Source: Comamonadaceae bacterium
Lineage (GTDB): Bacteria > Pseudomonadota > Gammaproteobacteria > Burkholderiales > Burkholderiaceae_C
Direction of reading: 5' to 3'
NCBI GenBank assembly: GCA_947463845.1
Contig: CANHUM010000049.1
Coordinates: 1 to 8,952, forward strand
DNA length: 8,952 nucleotides
Shown here: in pieces, positions 6,338-8,952 of the stretch
Layout: each line of letters starts with the position of its first letter
Numbering within the stretch: position 1 is the stretch's first letter
Notes under the pieces: model-generated
What the model was told of the DNA's origin: nothing
The model's input: only the letters and a program-made list of their open reading frames with translations
Database searches by the model: none
Position numbers and translations under genes: made by a program

Positions 6338-6370
6338 GGGGGGTTTCCCCCTTGTCTTTTGTTTTGTTTT
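6338..6370 (+). terminator. Intrinsic terminator after the Amt gene
   Basis: A run of six G (6338-6343), TTT, and five C (6347-6351) forms a 5-bp all-GC hairpin with a tight loop. It is followed by a T-rich tract, TTGTCTTTTGTTTTGTTTT. It lies 41 bp after the Amt stop codon. Confidence 0.8.
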
Positions 6371-6387
6371 ATCTCTCATAATCCCTT

Positions 6388-6414
6388 GACTTTGCGGCGT
6401 TCAGCCGCGAAGTC
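6388..6414 (+). promoter_or_regulatory. Perfect hairpin in the leader of the RRM gene
   Basis: GACTTTGCGGC (6388-6398) pairs with GCCGCGAAGTC (6404-6414) over 11 bp, one of them T-G, around a GTTCA loop. TTGTTT follows, too poor a T run for a clear terminator. It sits 111 bp before the RNA-binding protein start and 17 bp past the Amt terminator tract. A TTGACT at 6386-6391 overlaps its left arm, but I see no good -10. Role unknown: second terminator, regulatory leader element or part of a small RNA are all possible. Confidence 0.5.
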
Positions 6415-6525
6415 TTGTTTGCGGTGACCCCATCAGTTTCGCTTTCCTTCCGATGTTTTCAGGTATGTCGAATGCGTTGTCGAAGCTCCATCGCTTTTCT
6501 TAGTGTGTTTTGAGGAGTCCCTTTC

Positions 6526-7074
6526 ATGGGCAACAAACTTTACGTCGGCAACCTGCCTTATTCGGTTCGTGACAACGATTTGGAGCAAGCCTTCGGTCAA
6601 TTTGGCGCTGTGACCAGTGCCAAAGTCATGATGGAGCGTGACACAGGCCGCTCCAAAGGCTTTGGTTTTGTGGAAATGGGCAGCGACGATGAGGCCCAAG
6701 CCGCCATCCATGGCATGAATGGTCAGCCTTTGGGGGGCCGCAATGTGGTGGTCAACGAAGCACGCCCGATGGAGGCTCGTCCACCACGTTCGGGTGGTGG
6801 TTTCGGCGGTGGTGGTGGCTATGGCGGTGGGCGCCGTGAAGGCGGTGGCGGTTATGGCGGCGGCCGCGAGGGCGGCGGTGGTGGCTTTGGCGGCGGCCGC
6901 GAAGGTGGCGGCGGTTATGGTGGTGGTCGTCGTGACGGTGGTGGTGGCTACGGCGGCGGTGAAGGCGGCGGCGGTGGTTTCCGCAGCCCCTACGGCGCGG
7001 GTCCCCGTGGTGGTGGCGGTCGCCGTGAAGGCGGTGGCGGCTACGGCGGTGGCCGTGACGGTGGCGGTTACTGA
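6526..7074 (+). CDS. RRM-domain RNA-binding protein with glycine-rich tail
   Basis: A 182-residue protein with one RNA recognition motif (about 3-80) and a low-complexity tail (about 89-182). RNP2 is L-Y-V-G-N-L (5-10) and RNP1 is K-G-F-G-F-V-E-M (44-51), with the RNA-stacking aromatics Tyr6, Phe46 and Phe48 in place. The tail is built of units such as G-G-G-G-Y-G-G-G-R-R/E, with Arg, Tyr and Phe spaced by glycine runs, like eukaryotic RGG/GRP proteins and cyanobacterial cold-induced Rbp proteins. In bacteria such proteins bind single-stranded RNA and are often cold- or stress-regulated, but targets are usually unknown. The start is clear: GAGGAG (6512-6517) lies 8 nt before ATG. The gene stands alone behind a 150-nt leader with a strong hairpin and is followed by its own terminator. 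It is convergent with lptC. Confidence 0.93.
   Translation: MGNKLYVGNLPYSVRDNDLEQAFGQFGAVTSAKVMMERDTGRSKGFGFVEMGSDDEAQAAIHGMNGQPLGGRNVVVNEARPMEARPPRSGGGFGGGGGYGGGRREGGGGYGGGREGGGGGFGGGREGGGGYGGGRRDGGGGYGGGEGGGGGFRSPYGAGPRGGGGRREGGGGYGGGRDGGGY
6790..7071 (+). repeat. Glycine-codon repeat tract (RGG/GYG-rich tail)
   Basis: The DNA is a degenerate tandem array of GGY codons interrupted by TAT/TAC, TTC/TTT, CGC/CGT and GAA/GAG. The repeat units vary in length and order, so the tract is prone to slippage and to length differences between strains. Confidence 0.85.
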
Positions 7075-7086
7075 CCGATGGATGAA

Positions 7087-7105
7087 CCGGCTGGGCTTCA
7101 GCCGG
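7087..7105 (+). other. Hairpin between RRM gene and its terminator
   Basis: CCGGCTG (7087-7093) and CAGCCGG (7099-7105) form a perfect 7-bp stem with a GGCTT loop, 12 bp after the stop codon. No T run follows, so it is not a terminator by itself; it may protect the mRNA 3' end or be part of a tandem terminator. Confidence 0.5.
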
Positions 7106-7116
7106 CAGTCTTGGCC

Positions 7117-7145
7117 AAGCCCTGCTCTGCAGGGCTTTTTGCTTT
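7117..7145 (+). terminator. Intrinsic terminator of the RRM gene
   Basis: AAGCCCTGC (7117-7125) and GCAGGGCTT (7129-7137) form a perfect 9-bp stem with a TCT loop, followed by TTTGCTTTT. It ends just before the lptC stop codon on the other strand. The minus strand has no T run beside the stem, so it does not clearly end the lptC transcript. Confidence 0.87.
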
Positions 7146-7757
7146 TCAGGGCTTGCGAGTGCCGGGGGCCAGGGTGGACTTCACCTGTCCTTGCAGTTTG
7201 TACTGACCATTGCGGGTGTCAAAGTCCATGCTCTGGGCGGTGACCACATCGCCGCCTCGAACGATTTCAACCGGGTTCGTGGAGACCAGCCGTTCCTCAT
7301 CCACCAGTGCTGTCAAAGTCTGCGATTTCATGACCATGCGCGGGCCTTGCATGTCTGCCAACCGAACAACGACGACATTGCCGCTCAAGTTGACTTGTTG
7401 CTCTTTTTCCAGGGACACGCCTTTTTGCGCCTGTGCCTCGATGCGCGTACCGACTTCGTTTTCGGCAAAAAGCCGGACGCCCTGAATGTGAAGCTCCTGT
7501 TTGGCGGGGAAATGCGTGGCACTTTGGCCAGAAAGTTCACGTGTCATGCGTCCCGATGCATCGAAAGATTTGACGGTGAACTTCTCCAGTTGATAGTCCG
7601 GGTCCTGACGCAGTTGTCTGTCGATGCCAGGGGGCAGCAACTCGGGCATGCTGCGCACTAACCACCAGCTGCCCAAGGCCAGCAAGCCAAACAGGATCAA
7701 GGGCAGGTAAATGGTGAGGCGGTCCAGCGTGCGGCGCAGACGCATCCAGGCGCTCAT
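7146..7757 (-). CDS. lptC: Lipopolysaccharide export protein LptC
   Basis: A 203-residue bitopic inner-membrane protein: a short basic N-terminus, one membrane anchor (about 16-34) and a periplasmic LptC/OstA-like beta-jellyroll. The domain pattern is visible as F-T-V-K-S-F-D-A-S-G (60-69), E-L-H-I-Q-G-V (88-94), V-N-L-S-G-N-V (122-128) and L-Q-G-Q-V near the end. LptC takes lipopolysaccharide from the LptB2FG extractor and passes it to the LptA bridge. Its ATG overlaps the kdsC stop by 4 bp, and kdsD-kdsC-lptC is a common order. It is odd that no lptA follows: the next gene runs the opposite way and ends within 72 bp. Sequence similarity in this family is weak, but length, topology and neighbours agree. 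Confidence 0.88.
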   Translation of the reverse strand: MSAWMRLRRTLDRLTIYLPLILFGLLALGSWWLVRSMPELLPPGIDRQLRQDPDYQLEKFTVKSFDASGRMTRELSGQSATHFPAKQELHIQGVRLFAENEVGTRIEAQAQKGVSLEKEQQVNLSGNVVVVRLADMQGPRMVMKSQTLTALVDEERLVSTNPVEIVRGGDVVTAQSMDFDTRNGQYKLQGQVKSTLAPGTRKP

Positions 7758-8332
7758 GCCGATGCACCCTTGTGGTCACTCAGGCCGACCTGTGCCAGCA
7801 AGCCGGCGTAATGCCCACCCGCGACCAGCAGCAGGTCGCAAAAGGCGCGTGCGGCCCCTTCGCCGCCGCGCTCGACCGTGGTGTGGTGGGCCAGTGCTTT
7901 GGCTTGGGCATGGGCGTTGGCCGGTGCACAGGCAAAAGCTGCGCGTTGCATCACCGGCAGGTCTGGCCAGTCATCGCCGATGGCAGCAGCCTGCGACCAG
8001 TTCAGGCCCAGCTCGCTCAGGAAGGCCTCGGCGGCGGGGCGCTTGTCTTCGGTGCCAAAGCGGGCATGGGTGATACCCAAGGCCTTCAGGCGCAAGCGCA
8101 AGGGCGCGGAATCGCGCCCGGTGATGACCACCGGGGTGATGCCGGCCTTTTGCAGCAATTTCAGGCCTTGGCCGTCCAGCGTGTTGAAGCGCTTGAGGGT
8201 TTCGCCTGTTTCGGAAAAGTACAGCCCACCGTCGGTCAGCACGCCGTCGATGTCAAAAAATGCCACGCGAATGCCCTGGGCCTTCAGCAGCAACTCGGGT
8301 GGGTAGTTCAGTGCGGGGGTCAGGACTTGCAT
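7754..8332 (-). CDS. kdsC: 3-deoxy-D-manno-octulosonate 8-phosphate phosphatase KdsC
   Basis: A 192-residue HAD-family phosphatase of the small cap-less KdsC type, which removes phosphate from Kdo-8-phosphate in the cytoplasm to give Kdo for the lipopolysaccharide inner core. Motif I is F-D-I-D-G-V-L-T-D, with nucleophile Asp27 and general acid Asp29. Y-F-S-E-T-G-E (38-44) and F-N-T-L-D-G-Q-G (49-56) follow. Thr71 in V-I-T-G-R is motif II, Lys97 is the conserved lysine, and GDDWPD (119-124) is motif IV. R-G-G-E-G-A-A-R (155-162) belongs to the C-terminal segment that folds over a neighbouring active site in the tetramer. The ATG at 8332 has AGGTGA upstream and lies 2 bp after the kdsD stop. 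A longer frame from 8383 would overlap kdsD by 49 bp and has no family support. It overlaps lptC by 4 bp. Confidence 0.95.
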   Translation of the reverse strand: MQVLTPALNYPPELLLKAQGIRVAFFDIDGVLTDGGLYFSETGETLKRFNTLDGQGLKLLQKAGITPVVITGRDSAPLRLRLKALGITHARFGTEDKRPAAEAFLSELGLNWSQAAAIGDDWPDLPVMQRAAFACAPANAHAQAKALAHHTTVERGGEGAARAFCDLLLVAGGHYAGLLAQVGLSDHKGASA

Positions 8333-8334
8333 CG

Positions 8335-8952
8335 TCAGATCACCTTGGCCCGCATCAGGTCGTTCGAGTTGATGGCGCCGCACAGCACACCCTCGGCATC
8401 CACCACCAGGATGCTGGTGATGCGGTGCAGCTCCATCATTTCCGCGGCCTCGACCGCCAGTGCATCGTGACGGATGGTGCGTGGGTTGGGGTGCATCACC
8501 TGATGGGCCTTGAGGCTGCGCAAGTCCACACCTTTTTCAATCAGTCGGCGCAGATCGCCGTCCGTGAACACCCCAATTACCCGGCCGTCGGTCTGGGTGA
8601 CTGCGGTGGCGCCCAAACCTTTGCTGCTCATCTCGCGCATCAGGGCAGTGAATTCGGCATCCGGGCCCACTTGCGGGACATCACGGCCTTTGCGCATCAC
8701 GTCGTCGACATGCGTGAGCAGCTTGCGGCCCAAAGAGCCTCCCGGATGCGAGCGGGCAAAGTCTTCCGGCTTGAAGCCCCGTGCATCCAGCAGCGCCACG
8801 GCGAGCGCATCTCCCATGGCCAACTGTGCCGTAGTGCTGGCGGTGGGGGCCAGGTTCAGAGGGCAAGCTTCTTTGCTCACCGAGCAATCAATCACCACAT
8901 CCGCGTGGCGTGCCAAAGAAGACTGCATGCCGCCGGTCAAGGCAATCAAGGG
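8335..8952 (-). CDS. kdsD: Arabinose-5-phosphate isomerase KdsD, C-terminal part (5' end outside window)
   Basis: The frame runs off the right edge, so about 205 C-terminal residues of a protein normally near 325-330 are visible; the Met at 8949 is internal. The second half of the sugar-isomerase (SIS) domain shows E-A-C-P-L-N-L-A-P-T-A-S-T-T (27-40 from that Met) and R-S-H-P-G-G-S-L-G-R (66-75), both hallmark KdsD/KpsF/GutQ segments. Two CBS domains follow (about 84-136 and 148-204), the second ending in I-N-S-N-D-L-M-R-A. The enzyme converts D-ribulose 5-phosphate to D-arabinose 5-phosphate, the first step towards Kdo. The CBS pair may sense nucleotides or sugar nucleotides. kdsC begins 2 bp later, so the genes are co-transcribed. 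GutQ-like paralogues exist, but the kdsC-lptC context points to KdsD. Confidence 0.93.
   Translation of the reverse strand, partial: PLIALTGGMQSSLARHADVVIDCSVSKEACPLNLAPTASTTAQLAMGDALAVALLDARGFKPEDFARSHPGGSLGRKLLTHVDDVMRKGRDVPQVGPDAEFTALMREMSSKGLGATAVTQTDGRVIGVFTDGDLRRLIEKGVDLRSLKAHQVMHPNPRTIRHDALAVEAAEMMELHRITSILVVDAEGVLCGAINSNDLMRAKVI

Noticed and set aside
6719..7243. Val/Ala-rich open frame over the RRM gene tail
   Set aside because: It is the frame-shifted reading of the glycine-codon repeats (GGT GGC read as GTG GCG) and carries no independent signal.
8333..8383. Longer N-terminus of kdsC starting at 8383
   Set aside because: It would overlap kdsD by 49 bp and adds residues not seen in the family; ATG 8332 has a Shine-Dalgarno and sits 2 bp after the kdsD stop.

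Overview
The window reads as chromosomal DNA from a GC-rich betaproteobacterium, most likely Burkholderiales/Comamonadaceae. The grounds are the metX-metW pair with a DWRF-type MetX, the kdsD-kdsC-lptC lipopolysaccharide block, and the style of the proteins. This is judged by eye from protein families; no search was run. No phage, insertion sequence, CRISPR array, tRNA or rRNA is visible.

Layout: (1) 1-287, the 3' end of a small cupin gene on the + strand. (2) 377-3315, a tight minus-strand operon metX > metW > Bcr/CflA-type MFS transporter, with a 4-bp overlap and then a 3-bp gap. (3) 3336-3472, the metX leader. It matches a SAM-II riboswitch (P1 stem, loop and pseudoknot partners all present) with an extra hairpin, followed by an intrinsic terminator just before the metX start. 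(4) 3507-4322, a formate/nitrite (FNT) channel on +, divergent from metX. (5) 4348-4914, a TMEM165/GDT1-type cation exporter on minus, convergent with FNT. (6) 5094-6296, an Amt ammonium transporter on + with a GTG start, a structured leader and a possible sigma-54 promoter. (7) 6526-7074, an RRM RNA-binding protein with a glycine-rich tail, also with a structured leader. (8) 7146-8952, minus-strand kdsD (cut by the window end) > kdsC > lptC, tightly packed.

How it works together: the metX operon makes the activated homoserine ester for methionine synthesis and should be shut off by its end product SAM at the leader. The kdsD-kdsC-lptC operon makes Kdo for lipopolysaccharide and supplies one subunit of the lipopolysaccharide export machine. 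FNT, Amt and TMEM165 are separate membrane transport genes for small anions, ammonium and (by family) manganese or calcium.

The best candidate for something new is the extended SAM-II riboswitch controlling an operon that includes an exporter. Its promoter appears to share its -10 region with the divergent FNT promoter. The other genes are ordinary housekeeping genes.
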